This document shows, piece after piece, positions 1 to 5,748 of a stretch of DNA of 11,311 nt; positions within the stretch are counted from its first letter, which is position 1; the number at the start of each line of letters is the position of its first letter. This stretch comes from an uncultured cyanobacterium. Its GTDB lineage: Bacteria; Cyanobacteriota; Cyanobacteriia; PCC-6307; Cyanobiaceae. The DNA lies in assembly GCA_903862155.1 (NCBI GenBank), contig CAIOXF010000026.1, forward strand, positions 1 through 11,311, given 5' to 3'. Under the pieces are notes generated by a model that saw only the letters and a program-made list of their open reading frames with translations, ran no database searches and was not told the origin of the DNA. The position numbers were made by a program, and so were the translations under genes.

Positions 1-2
1 AG

Positions 3-335
3 CCCCAGGTGGATCACATCGTGTTGCCCAGCGGCAACAAGATCATCCTGCTGGCCGAGGGCCGTCTGGTGAACCTGGGTTGCGCCACCGGTCACCCCAG
101 CTTCGTGATGAGCAACTCCTTCACCAACCAGGTGCTGGCCCAGATCGAGCTGTTCACCAAGGGCGATCAGTACGAGAAGCAGGTGTACGTGCTGCCCAAG
201 CACCTCGACGAGATGGTGGCCCGCCTTCACCTCGAGAAGATTGGCGCCAAGCTCACCGAGCTCACCCCCGAGCAGGCCGCTTACATCAACGTGCCGGTGG
301 AGGGTCCTTACAAGCTCGAGCACTACCGCTATTGA
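3..335 (+). CDS. ahcY: Adenosylhomocysteinase (SAH hydrolase), 3' end only
   Basis: C-terminal part of S-adenosyl-L-homocysteine hydrolase, the cytosolic NAD-dependent enzyme that splits SAH into adenosine and homocysteine and relieves product inhibition of methyltransferases. The gene runs off the left edge, and the reading frame is open from base 3. About 110 residues are visible. They include the family block VDHIVLPSGNKIILLAEGRL, then NLGCATGHPSFVMSNSF, the KHLDEMVA helix and the terminal YKLEHYRY. In characterised SAH hydrolases the C-terminal Lys/Tyr segment reaches into the NAD site of the neighbouring subunit, and it is intact here. The GTG at base 9 is an internal Val codon, not a start. 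The stop TGA is followed 7 nt later by a long hairpin. Identification rests on strong sequence recognition; nothing can be said about its promoter. Confidence 0.96.
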   Translation, partial: PQVDHIVLPSGNKIILLAEGRLVNLGCATGHPSFVMSNSFTNQVLAQIELFTKGDQYEKQVYVLPKHLDEMVARLHLEKIGAKLTELTPEQAAYINVPVEGPYKLEHYRY

Positions 336-342
336 TGCTTGA

Positions 343-411
343 TGCCGTGGGTGGCTTGCCCACGCCGCCCCGCTGGCGCGAGGGCGGGCGTTAGGCAAGC
401 AACCCACGGCA
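343..411 (+). repeat. Long 3'-UTR hairpin A with conserved loop
   Basis: Imperfect inverted repeat starting 7 nt after the ahcY stop. The outer arms 343-360 and 394-411 pair at 17 of 18 positions, with one G/A mismatch at 353/401. An inner stem pairs 362-366 with 387-391 and 367-370 with 382-385, with G386 bulged. The apical 15-mer CCCGCTGGCGCGAGG occupies 369-383, so two C-G pairs close an 11-nt loop. No T-run follows, so it is not a classical intrinsic terminator. The same 15-mer caps hairpin B after ssb in the same gene-relative orientation. Confidence 0.8.
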
Positions 412-420
412 GCCGGCTCG

Positions 421-449
421 GGGGTTTGGGTTCAAGAGCTCTAAACCCC
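421..449. repeat. Small inverted repeat around AGAGCTCT
   Basis: GGGGTTT (421-427) and AAACCCC (443-449) are perfect 7-bp complementary arms. Their 15-nt spacer ends in the 8-bp palindrome AGAGCTCT (435-442). It sits between hairpin A and the intrinsic terminator. It may simply be part of the ahcY 3'-UTR fold; no function is evident. Confidence 0.45.
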
Positions 450-458
450 ATTCAGCAG

Positions 459-493
459 AAAAGCCCAGCTCGGCACTGCCGGCGGGGCTTTTT
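459..493. terminator. Intrinsic terminator between convergent ahcY and ssb
   Basis: AAAAGCCC (459-466) pairs with GGGCTTTT (485-492), and inner C-G pairs 471-473/479-481 extend the fold. The plus strand then ends in TTTTT (489-493), the form of a factor-independent terminator for ahcY. Because the stem carries A's on its 5' side, the minus strand also ends in TTTT, so it could serve ssb transcripts as a bidirectional terminator. It lies 124 nt beyond the ahcY stop. Confidence 0.75.
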
Positions 494-494
494 G

Positions 495-557
495 TTGGCT
501 TTGGGAGCCCTCGCGATGGGAGCTAGCCGGCTCCTGATGCCCGGCCCTAAGAGCCAA
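495..557. repeat. Imperfect palindrome in ahcY-ssb gap
   Basis: TTGGCT (495-500) pairs with AGCCAA (552-557), GGG (503-505) with CCC (545-547), and GGAGC (519-523) with GCTCC (530-534), with unpaired stretches between. The left half contains TCGCGA (511-516). Read on the minus strand, 507-515 gives CGCGAGGGC, also found in hairpin A at 377-385. It may be a decayed relative of the conserved hairpins or part of the ssb 3' UTR. Confidence 0.35.
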
Positions 558-573
558 GCCACCTTTTGGCTTG

Positions 574-644
574 CTGTGGTGCGCTGCGTGGGGAGAGCGG
601 AGCCTCGCGCCAGCGGGCTCCGCGACCCCACCAGCGCACCACAG
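574..644 (-). repeat. Long 3'-UTR hairpin B with conserved loop
   Basis: Imperfect inverted repeat ending 9 nt before the ssb stop codon, that is, directly downstream of ssb on the minus strand. The outer arms 574-585 and 633-644 are a perfect 12-bp match. The stem continues through 586/632, 588-593/626-631 (C587 bulged) and, after a small internal loop, 597-604/616-623, for about 27 pairs in all. The apex, read on the minus strand over 617-603, is CCCGCTGGCGCGAGG, identical to hairpin A although the stems differ. No T-run follows in the ssb direction. Confidence 0.8.
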
Positions 645-653
645 TGCAGGCGC

Positions 654-1049
654 TCAGAACGGCACTTCCTCCTCACTCGGCGCGCCCCCGCCGAACCCAC
701 CGCCATACCCGCCACCCATGCCGCTCTCGGCGTCTCGCTTGGAGCCCAGCAGTTCCAGCCGGTCCACACGGATCACGGGCTTGGTGCGCTCCTCACCGGT
801 GGCGCGGTCGGTCCAGCGGTCGAGCTTGAAGCTGCCGATGATTCCCAGCAGCGTGCCTTTGCGCACATAGTCGGCCGCGACCTGGGCCTGCTTGCCCCAG
901 ATCTCGAGGTTGAACCAGTCGGGCTCGTCGTCGCGGCTGCGGCGGTTCACGGCCATGGTGAGGTTGGCCACAACGCTGCCCGATTCGAAGTAACGCACCT
1001 CGGGGTCGCGGCCGGCTCGGCCAACGAGGGTGATGGAATTGACGCCCAT
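654..1049 (-). CDS. ssb: Single-stranded DNA-binding protein SSB
   Basis: 131-residue SSB that coats single-stranded DNA during replication, repair and recombination. Residues 1-105 form the OB fold, starting with the family-typical MGVNSITLVGRAGRDPEVRY and including the aromatic DNA-stacking segment DWFNLEIWGKQA. The tail is glycine-rich (GMGGGYGGGFGGG) and ends in the acidic tip EEEVPF, the counterpart of the DDDIPF peptide that recruits partner proteins in other bacteria. The ATG start is supported by GGAGAG on the minus strand (bases 1060-1055), 5 nt upstream. It is transcribed divergently from mreB and convergently with ahcY. Length and domain order are normal for the family, and no odd residues were noticed. 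Confidence 0.97.
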   Translation of the reverse strand: MGVNSITLVGRAGRDPEVRYFESGSVVANLTMAVNRRSRDDEPDWFNLEIWGKQAQVAADYVRKGTLLGIIGSFKLDRWTDRATGEERTKPVIRVDRLELLGSKRDAESGMGGGYGGGFGGGAPSEEEVPF

Positions 1050-1054
1050 GGCGA

Positions 1055-1060
1055 CTCTCC
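1055..1060 (-). promoter_or_regulatory. Ribosome binding site of ssb
   Basis: GGAGAG on the minus strand, 5 nt before the ATG at 1049. It is one of the few clear Shine-Dalgarno sequences here, and it fixes the ssb start. Confidence 0.7.
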
Positions 1061-1115
1061 TGGGTAGTGGGTCAATGATGCAGTTCCACCAAGGGAGCTG
1101 TCTGTAACACCCACC

Positions 1116-1121
1116 TATGAT
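1116..1121 (+). promoter_or_regulatory. Candidate -10 element for mreB
   Basis: TATGAT matches the sigma-70 type -10 consensus at five of six positions. No convincing -35 hexamer lies 16-18 bp upstream. A start site near 1128 would give a short leader before the GTG at 1146 and would exclude translation from the TTG at 1122. Confidence 0.4.
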
Positions 1122-1145
1122 TTGACCCCTGCAGGCCGGGGCTCC

Positions 1146-2192
1146 GTGTTCTTCCGTCGATTCCAGTTTTCCCGCGACATCGGGATCGACCTGGGAACCG
1201 CCAACACCCTGATGTACGTGTCCGGAAAGGGCATTGTGCTGCAGGAGCCTTCAGTGGTGGCCTTGGATCTCGAGAAGGGTGTGCCCTTGGCCGTGGGCGA
1301 CGAGGCCAAGATGATGCTGGGCCGTACCCCCGGCAACATCCGGGCTGTGCGTCCCCTGCGCGACGGCGTGATCGCGGATTTCGACGCCGCCGAGCAGATG
1401 ATCAAGACCTTCATTCAGAAAGGAAATGAAGGCCGCGGCATCGTGGCGCCGCGTCTGGTGATCGGCATCCCCAGCGGCGTCACCGGCGTTGAGCGCCGTG
1501 CCGTGCGTGAGGCTGGACTGGCGGGCGCCCGCGAAGTGCATCTGATTGACGAGCCCGTGGCGGCAGCCATCGGTGCTGGGCTGCCCGTGACCGAGCCCGT
1601 GGGCACAATGATCGTGGACATCGGCGGCGGTACTACGGAAGTGGCGGTGCTCAGCCTCGGCGGCACCGTGTTGAGCGAGTCGGTGCGGGTGGCCGGCGAT
1701 GAGCTGAGCGATGCCATCGGCGTGTACCTCAAGAAGGTGCATAACCTGGTGGTGGGTGAGCGCACCGCTGAAGACATCAAGATCCGGATCGGTTCGGCGT
1801 TCCCCGACGACGCCCACGACAACACGTCGATGGATGTGCGGGGTCTGCACCTGCTGAGCGGCCTGCCCCGCACGATCAACGTGCGCGCCGGCGACATCCG
1901 TGAAGCGATGGCCGAGCCCCTCAACGTGATCGTGGAGGCCGTGAAGCGCACCCTGGAACGCACTCCGCCCGAGCTCGCCGCCGACATCGTGGACCGCGGC
2001 ATCATGCTGGCCGGTGGGGGCGCCCAGGTGCGCGGCATCTCCGACTTGATCAGCCACGAAACCGGGATCCTCACCCACGTGGCGGAGGATCCGCTGCTTT
2101 GCGTGGTGAACGGCTGCGGCATGGTCCTGGAGGACTACAAGCGCCTCGAGCGCGTCCTCGACACCCCTGACTTCGTCCGTCAGGCCTCCTGA
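1146..2192 (+). CDS. mreB: Rod shape-determining actin homologue MreB
   Basis: Bacterial actin that assembles into membrane-bound filaments and guides the peptidoglycan elongation machinery. With the GTG at 1146 the protein is 348 residues, matching the usual MreB length, and begins MFFRRFQFSRDIGIDLGTAN; the basic/aromatic start suits membrane attachment. Actin-family ATPase motifs are visible: phosphate-1 DIGIDLGTANTL (residues 11-22), phosphate-2 DIGGGTTEVAVL, and the adenosine motif GIMLAGGGAQVRG near the C terminus. The frame stays open upstream to a TTG at 1122, giving 356 residues, but that TTG has no ribosome site and lies at or before the expected transcription start, so GTG 1146 is preferred. 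A GGGG run lies about 5-8 nt before the GTG. mreC follows after 5 bp. Confidence 0.96.
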   Translation: MFFRRFQFSRDIGIDLGTANTLMYVSGKGIVLQEPSVVALDLEKGVPLAVGDEAKMMLGRTPGNIRAVRPLRDGVIADFDAAEQMIKTFIQKGNEGRGIVAPRLVIGIPSGVTGVERRAVREAGLAGAREVHLIDEPVAAAIGAGLPVTEPVGTMIVDIGGGTTEVAVLSLGGTVLSESVRVAGDELSDAIGVYLKKVHNLVVGERTAEDIKIRIGSAFPDDAHDNTSMDVRGLHLLSGLPRTINVRAGDIREAMAEPLNVIVEAVKRTLERTPPELAADIVDRGIMLAGGGAQVRGISDLISHETGILTHVAEDPLLCVVNGCGMVLEDYKRLERVLDTPDFVRQAS

Positions 2193-2197
2193 TCCCC

Positions 2198-2944
2198 ATG
2201 CCCTTTGGCCGCAGCTTTCGCGTGACGCAGCTGCGGTCGTTGGGCTCGCTTTGGCCCTGGCTGCTGGTGCTGCTGGCGCTGGTGGGTGTGCGGCTGAGCA
2301 AGGGGGCCGGTTTCGCTGATGCTTACGCCCTGATGACCAGGCCCTTCTGGCCCGGCAGTGCTCAGGGTGAATGGGTGCGCTCTGCCCAGCAGCTCGGCGA
2401 TCAGGCCCGCCTGTCCCAGCTGGAGGTCGACAACCAGCGACTGCGGCATCTGCTGCAGTTGGAGCGCGGAGATTCGGCGTTTGAGGGCGCTGCGGTGATT
2501 TCCCGCGAGCCGGGCGGCTGGTGGCAGCAGCTGTTGATCGGCAAGGGTTCGCTGAATGGAGTGGGCGTGGGTGATCCGGTGCTGGCGCCCGGGGGCCTGC
2601 TGGGGCGGGTGGCCAGCGTCACCCCCACGACCTCCAAGGTGCAGCTGCTCACTGATGGAGGCAGTCGGCTCGGGGTGTGGCTGCCCCGGATTCGGCGCCA
2701 CGGTCTGCTCACCGGCGTGGGCACCCCGCGTCCGCTCCTGCGGTTTCTGGAGAAAGATCCCGGCGCTAGGCCCGGGGATGTGGTGGTGACTTCCCCCGCC
2801 AGCACCCTGGTGCCCGCCAACCTCACCGTGGGCGTCATTCAATCGGTGGATGATCGGGCCGTGCCTGCCACCGAGGCGGTGGTGCAGCTGAGTGCGCCGG
2901 TGCAGGCCGTCGACTGGGTGCAGGTGCGAAAGGGAGCCCGTTGA
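2198..2944 (+). CDS. mreC: Rod shape-determining protein MreC
   Basis: 248-residue bitopic membrane protein that links cytoplasmic MreB/MreD to periplasmic PBP2/RodA during cell elongation. A short basic cytoplasmic N terminus is followed by one membrane span at about residues 18-34 (WPWLLVLLALVGV). A short coiled coil at about 60-90 (QLGDQARLSQLEVDNQRLRH) leads into the beta-barrel MreC domain, with family-type segments GVGVGDPVLAPGGLLGRV, LLTDGGSRLGVWL and PGDVVVTSPAS. It starts at ATG 2198, 5 bp after mreB, with no obvious Shine-Dalgarno, and its TGA stop overlaps the mreD ATG by one base (TGATG). Translational coupling is therefore likely. Sequence and gene order agree on the assignment. 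Confidence 0.95.
   Translation: MPFGRSFRVTQLRSLGSLWPWLLVLLALVGVRLSKGAGFADAYALMTRPFWPGSAQGEWVRSAQQLGDQARLSQLEVDNQRLRHLLQLERGDSAFEGAAVISREPGGWWQQLLIGKGSLNGVGVGDPVLAPGGLLGRVASVTPTTSKVQLLTDGGSRLGVWLPRIRRHGLLTGVGTPRPLLRFLEKDPGARPGDVVVTSPASTLVPANLTVGVIQSVDDRAVPATEAVVQLSAPVQAVDWVQVRKGAR
2929..2935 (+). promoter_or_regulatory. Ribosome binding site of mreD
   Basis: AAAGGGA inside the last mreC codons, 8 nt before the ATG at 2944. It selects ATG 2944 over the in-frame TTG at 2941. Confidence 0.55.
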
Positions 2945-3444
2945 TGGCTGCGCTGTATCGCCACGGCTGGTGCGGGGCCACCGGGCTGGTGGTTCCGCTG
3001 CTCACCCTGGTCTCACCTGGGTTCCTCAAGCTTGATGGGGTGGGGCCGGCCTGGGGCTTGCTCTGGCTGTTGCCCTGGGCGCTGGTGGATGGTCCCGTTT
3101 CGGGTGCTGGGGCGGGCCTGGCCCTGGGCCTGGTGCTCGATGGGCTGCATCTGGGGCCGGTGAGTGAGCTGCCGGCGCTGGTGTTTCTCGGCTGGTGGTG
3201 GGGCCGGGTGGGCCGGCGCGGGCCCCAGATCGAGCGCAGCTTCAGCCTCGGGCTGCTGGCGTTGTTGGGATCGCTGGTGTTGGGCGGCACCATGTTGGCC
3301 CAGTTCGCTTGGCTTGGAGAGGCAGGCCGCCCCCAGCTGCACACCCTGCTCTCCCAGACCTTGATCACGGCCCTGCTCGCACCGATGCTGTGTTCGCTTC
3401 AGTTGCTGCTCTGGCGGCAGCAGACCGCGGGGTTGAGGGGCTGA
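2944..3444 (+). CDS. mreD: Rod shape-determining membrane protein MreD
   Basis: 166-residue, very hydrophobic integral membrane protein, third member of the mreBCD set. Segments rich in Leu, Val, Gly and Trp form about five probable membrane spans, for example GATGLVVPLLTLV near the N terminus, WGLLWLLPWALV, AGLALGLVLDGLHLG, LGLLALLGSLVLGGTML and a C-terminal LLAPMLCSLQLLLW. The motif with Asp-Gly-Leu-His between membrane segments is typical of MreD. The protein acts in the elongasome with MreC. The start is ATG 2944, overlapping the mreC stop and preceded by AAAGGGA. MreD is poorly conserved at sequence level, so the call leans on topology, length and gene order. Confidence 0.92.
   Translation: MAALYRHGWCGATGLVVPLLTLVSPGFLKLDGVGPAWGLLWLLPWALVDGPVSGAGAGLALGLVLDGLHLGPVSELPALVFLGWWWGRVGRRGPQIERSFSLGLLALLGSLVLGGTMLAQFAWLGEAGRPQLHTLLSQTLITALLAPMLCSLQLLLWRQQTAGLRG
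3435..3440 (+). promoter_or_regulatory. Ribosome binding site of the solute-binding lipoprotein gene
   Basis: GAGGGG, overlapping the end of mreD, lies 7 nt before ATG 3448. It supports that ATG over the in-frame ATG at 3454 and allows coupling to mreD. Confidence 0.5.
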
Positions 3445-3447
3445 TCG

Positions 3448-4758
3448 ATGGCCATGTGCAGGCGCCAACTGCTTCAGCTCCTTGCTGGTGGATCGGCCGC
3501 GGCGGCCCTGGCGGCCAGTGGTTGCCGGCCCCGGGGGCGGGAGGCCGGCTCCAGGGTGGTGGAGTTCTGGACCCTCGATCTGGCGCCCAAGTTCAACGGC
3601 TACATCCAGGGGGTGATCGCCGCCTGGGAGCGGCAGCATCCGGGCTGGCGCGTGCGCTGGACCGACGTGCCCTGGGCTTCGGTGGAGCGCAAGCTGCTGG
3701 CGGCGGTGTTTGCCCGCACGGCCCCCGATCTGGTGAATCTCAATCCCCCCTTCGCGGCCAACCTGGCCAGCAAGGGCGGATTGCTGGATCTGGGCGGCGT
3801 GTTGCCGGCTGGTGCGGCTGATGCCTACCTGCCGGCGATCTGGGAGGCGGGTCGCCAGGACGGCCAGCAGTTCGCCATTCCCTGGTATCTCACGGCCCGC
3901 ATCGCCATGGCCAACCGGCGTCTGCTCGACCAGGCAGGTGTGGATGGCCCGCCCCGCCATTGGGATCAGTTGCCGGCCTTCGCCGAGCAGGTGCGTCGCC
4001 GCACGGGCCGCTATGCCCTGTTCATGACGGTGGTGCCCGACGACTCCGCTGAGTTGCTGGAAACCCTGGTGCAGATGGGGGTGCAGTTGCTGGACTCCCA
4101 GCGCCGTGCTGCCTTCGACAGCCCCGCCGGCCGCCAAGCCTTTGCCTTCTGGACTGATCTCTATCGCCGGGGCCTGCTGCCGCGGGAGGTGGTGAGCCAG
4201 GGCTACCGGCGCGCCATCGAGCTCTATCAATCGGGCGATCTGGCGCTGGTGGCGACCGGCCCTGATTTCCTGCGCAACCTGCAGACCAACTCCCCCGGCG
4301 TGGCCGCGGTGACGGCCCCCTTTGCCCCGATCACCGGCGCCGATGGCACGGCCAACGTGGCGGTGATGAATCTGGTGGTGCCGAAGCAGAGTCTGGTGGC
4401 CGCCCAGGCCGCAGGTTTCGGCCTGTTCCTCACCAACGCCAACAACCAGCTGCGCTTCGCCAACGAGGCCCGGGTGCTGCCATCAGCAACCGCTGCGCTC
4501 GATCAGCTGCAGACCTCCCTCCAGCGGGATCCGGGCGGCGAACCTCTGGTGCAGCGCGCCCGCCTGCTGTCGGCCGAAACCCTGGAGCGCGCCCGGGTGC
4601 TGGTGCCGGCGATCCCGGGGGTGAAGCGGCTGCAGGCGATCATGTACACCCAGCTGCAGCGGGCGATGCTCGGCCAGCTCTCCAGTGATGCGGCACTCAC
4701 GGCTGCTGCCACGGAGTGGAACCGGTATGCAGCGGCGCGGTGGAGCCAGGCGCGCTAG
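3448..4758 (+). CDS. ABC transporter family-1 solute-binding lipoprotein (sugar type)
   Basis: 436-residue extracytoplasmic substrate-binding protein resembling the maltose/glycerol-phosphate/trehalose binding family (family 1). The N terminus has twin arginines (CRRQLLQLL), a hydrophobic stretch and a lipobox ending ALAASGC, so it should be exported and lipid-anchored at Cys26; the Arg-Arg raises possible Tat export. The mature part shows family features: VEFWTLDLAPKFNGYIQGVI, WERQHPGWRVRWTDVPW, APDLVNLNPPFAANLASKG, a hinge-like FAIPWYLTARIAMANRRLL, and DLALVATGPDFLRN. The substrate is unknown; sugars, glucosylglycerol or glycerol-phosphate derivatives are possibilities. It lies 3 bp after mreD and probably shares its transcript. 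No permease or ATPase gene is in the window, so transport partners must be encoded elsewhere, or the protein has another envelope role. Confidence 0.88.
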   Translation: MAMCRRQLLQLLAGGSAAAALAASGCRPRGREAGSRVVEFWTLDLAPKFNGYIQGVIAAWERQHPGWRVRWTDVPWASVERKLLAAVFARTAPDLVNLNPPFAANLASKGGLLDLGGVLPAGAADAYLPAIWEAGRQDGQQFAIPWYLTARIAMANRRLLDQAGVDGPPRHWDQLPAFAEQVRRRTGRYALFMTVVPDDSAELLETLVQMGVQLLDSQRRAAFDSPAGRQAFAFWTDLYRRGLLPREVVSQGYRRAIELYQSGDLALVATGPDFLRNLQTNSPGVAAVTAPFAPITGADGTANVAVMNLVVPKQSLVAAQAAGFGLFLTNANNQLRFANEARVLPSATAALDQLQTSLQRDPGGEPLVQRARLLSAETLERARVLVPAIPGVKRLQAIMYTQLQRAMLGQLSSDAALTAAATEWNRYAAARWSQAR

Positions 4759-4782
4759 CAGCAAACCCCCAGCGCGTTTGTT
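4751..4782 (+). terminator. Weak terminator-like hairpin after the lipoprotein gene
   Basis: CGCGCT (4751-4756, overlapping the stop codon) pairs perfectly with AGCGCG (4771-4776), with a 14-nt loop, and is followed by TTTGTT. The stem is short and the loop large, so termination may be partial. A second weak candidate is CGCC/GGCG (4812-4815/4821-4824), followed at 4829-4833 by TTTTT. Confidence 0.35.
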
Positions 4783-4895
4783 CCTGTAGAAATCCTTAAA
4801 TCTGCCCAGATCGCCCCTCTGGCGCGGCTTTTTGGGGATGACTGCCCCGCGGTCTGAGGGGTAGGGTTGCGATTCTTCACTCGGCTGCCCGCTTG

Positions 4896-5678
4896 ATGCC
4901 CGCGGACGACATCCCTAGTCAGCCGCCTGCGGAGCCGAAGGCCACCCTGTTGGTGGTAGACGACGAGGCTGCGGTGCGTCGCGTGCTGGTGATGCGCCTC
5001 CAGCTCGCCGGTTACCGGGTGATCTGCGCCGAAGACGGCGAAGAGGCGCTCACCCTCTTCCACCAGGAGCAACCCGACCTGGTGGTGCTCGATGTGATGC
5101 TGCCGAAGCTCGACGGCTTCGCGGTGTGCCGCCGGCTGCGGGCGGAATCCTGCGTGCCGATCATCTTCCTTTCGGCCCTCGATGCCATCGCCGAGCGGGT
5201 GTCGGGCCTGGATCTCGGGGCCGACGACTACCTGCCCAAGCCCTTCAGTCCGAAGGAGCTTGAGGCCCGCATCGCCACCATCCTGCGCCGGGTGGGTCGG
5301 GGTTCCGCCAGCACCGAACCCCGTGAGATGCCTACGGGCAGTGGCGTGCTGCGGGTGGGCGATCTGGTGGTAGACACCAACCGCCGCCAGGTGACCCGTG
5401 ACGGTGAGCGCATCGCCCTCACCTACACCGAGTTCAGCCTGCTGGAGCTGCTGTTCCGCGAGCCGGGCCGGGTGGTGCCCCGCGCCGAAATTCTCGAGCA
5501 GCTCTGGGGTTACCCCCCGCGACGGGCTGCCGACCTGCGGGTGGTGGATGTGTACGTGGCCCGTCTGCGGGGCAAGCTCGAGCCCGATCCCCGTAACCCC
5601 GAGCTGATCCTCACCGTGCGCGGCACCGGCTACGCCTCCCAGCGCATGGGCGACGCCGGCATGGCGGCTGTCGGCTGA
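4896..5678 (+). CDS. OmpR/PhoB-family response regulator (Ycf27/RpaB-like)
   Basis: 260-residue two-component response regulator: an N-terminal receiver domain and a C-terminal winged-helix DNA-binding domain. The receiver (about 15-130) has the acidic pocket DD at 22-23, phospho-acceptor Asp66 in VVLDVMLPKLDGF, switch Ser93 and Lys115 in DDYLPKPFSPKELEARI. The effector domain (about 150-250) shows LTYTEFSLLELLFREPGRVV, ILEQLWGY, VDVYVARLRGKLE and TVRGTGYA. The KPFSPKELEARI block and length resemble cyanobacterial Ycf27/RpaB, but the N-terminal half differs from canonical RpaB (ILVVDDEASIRRILETRL) at many positions. A paralogue such as an NblR-like regulator is equally possible, so no symbol is given. 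ATG 4896 is preferred to TTG 4893, and no sensor kinase gene lies nearby. The 137-bp upstream gap suggests its own promoter, but none is clear. Confidence 0.9.
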   Translation: MPADDIPSQPPAEPKATLLVVDDEAAVRRVLVMRLQLAGYRVICAEDGEEALTLFHQEQPDLVVLDVMLPKLDGFAVCRRLRAESCVPIIFLSALDAIAERVSGLDLGADDYLPKPFSPKELEARIATILRRVGRGSASTEPREMPTGSGVLRVGDLVVDTNRRQVTRDGERIALTYTEFSLLELLFREPGRVVPRAEILEQLWGYPPRRAADLRVVDVYVARLRGKLEPDPRNPELILTVRGTGYASQRMGDAGMAAVG

Positions 5679-5708
5679 GCTGAGCGCACTGGGCTGAGTT
5701 CCGTTAAG

Positions 5709-5724
5709 CCGTCCTGCAGGATGG
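5709..5724. repeat. Near-perfect 16-bp palindrome upstream of lysS
   Basis: A 16-bp palindrome with TCCTGCAGGA at its centre; the outer CCG/TGG pairing has one G-T wobble. It lies in the 70-bp gap between the response regulator and lysS, 25 bp before the GTG start. It could be an operator or a small leader hairpin; nothing else in the gap stands out. Confidence 0.35.
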
Positions 5725-5748
5725 CCTCCAGCTGAGACGCCTGCGCCC

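Noticed and set aside
343..411. Hairpin A as a classical intrinsic terminator for ahcY
   Set aside because: No T-run follows the stem; the T5-ended hairpin at 459-493 fits that role better.
425..442. tRNA T-arm-like string GGGTTCAAGAGC
   Set aside because: No complementary T stem, acceptor stem or anticodon arm can be built around it; it is the spacer of the GGGGTTT/AAACCCC repeat.
339..1067. Open frame of 242 codons on the plus strand across the ahcY-ssb gap and over ssb
   Set aside because: It overlaps ssb antisense, runs through hairpins and a terminator, and its translation is Arg/Ala/Pro-rich without family resemblance; GC-driven shadow frame.
1101..1110. HLR1-like half-site (GTTACAGA on minus) for RpaB near ssb/mreB
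   Set aside because: Only one imperfect half-site; the required second direct repeat 2 nt away is absent.
3013..4230. 405-codon minus-strand frame opposite mreD and the lipoprotein gene
   Set aside because: Antisense to two well-supported genes; His/Gln/Pro-rich composition typical of reverse-complement shadow frames.
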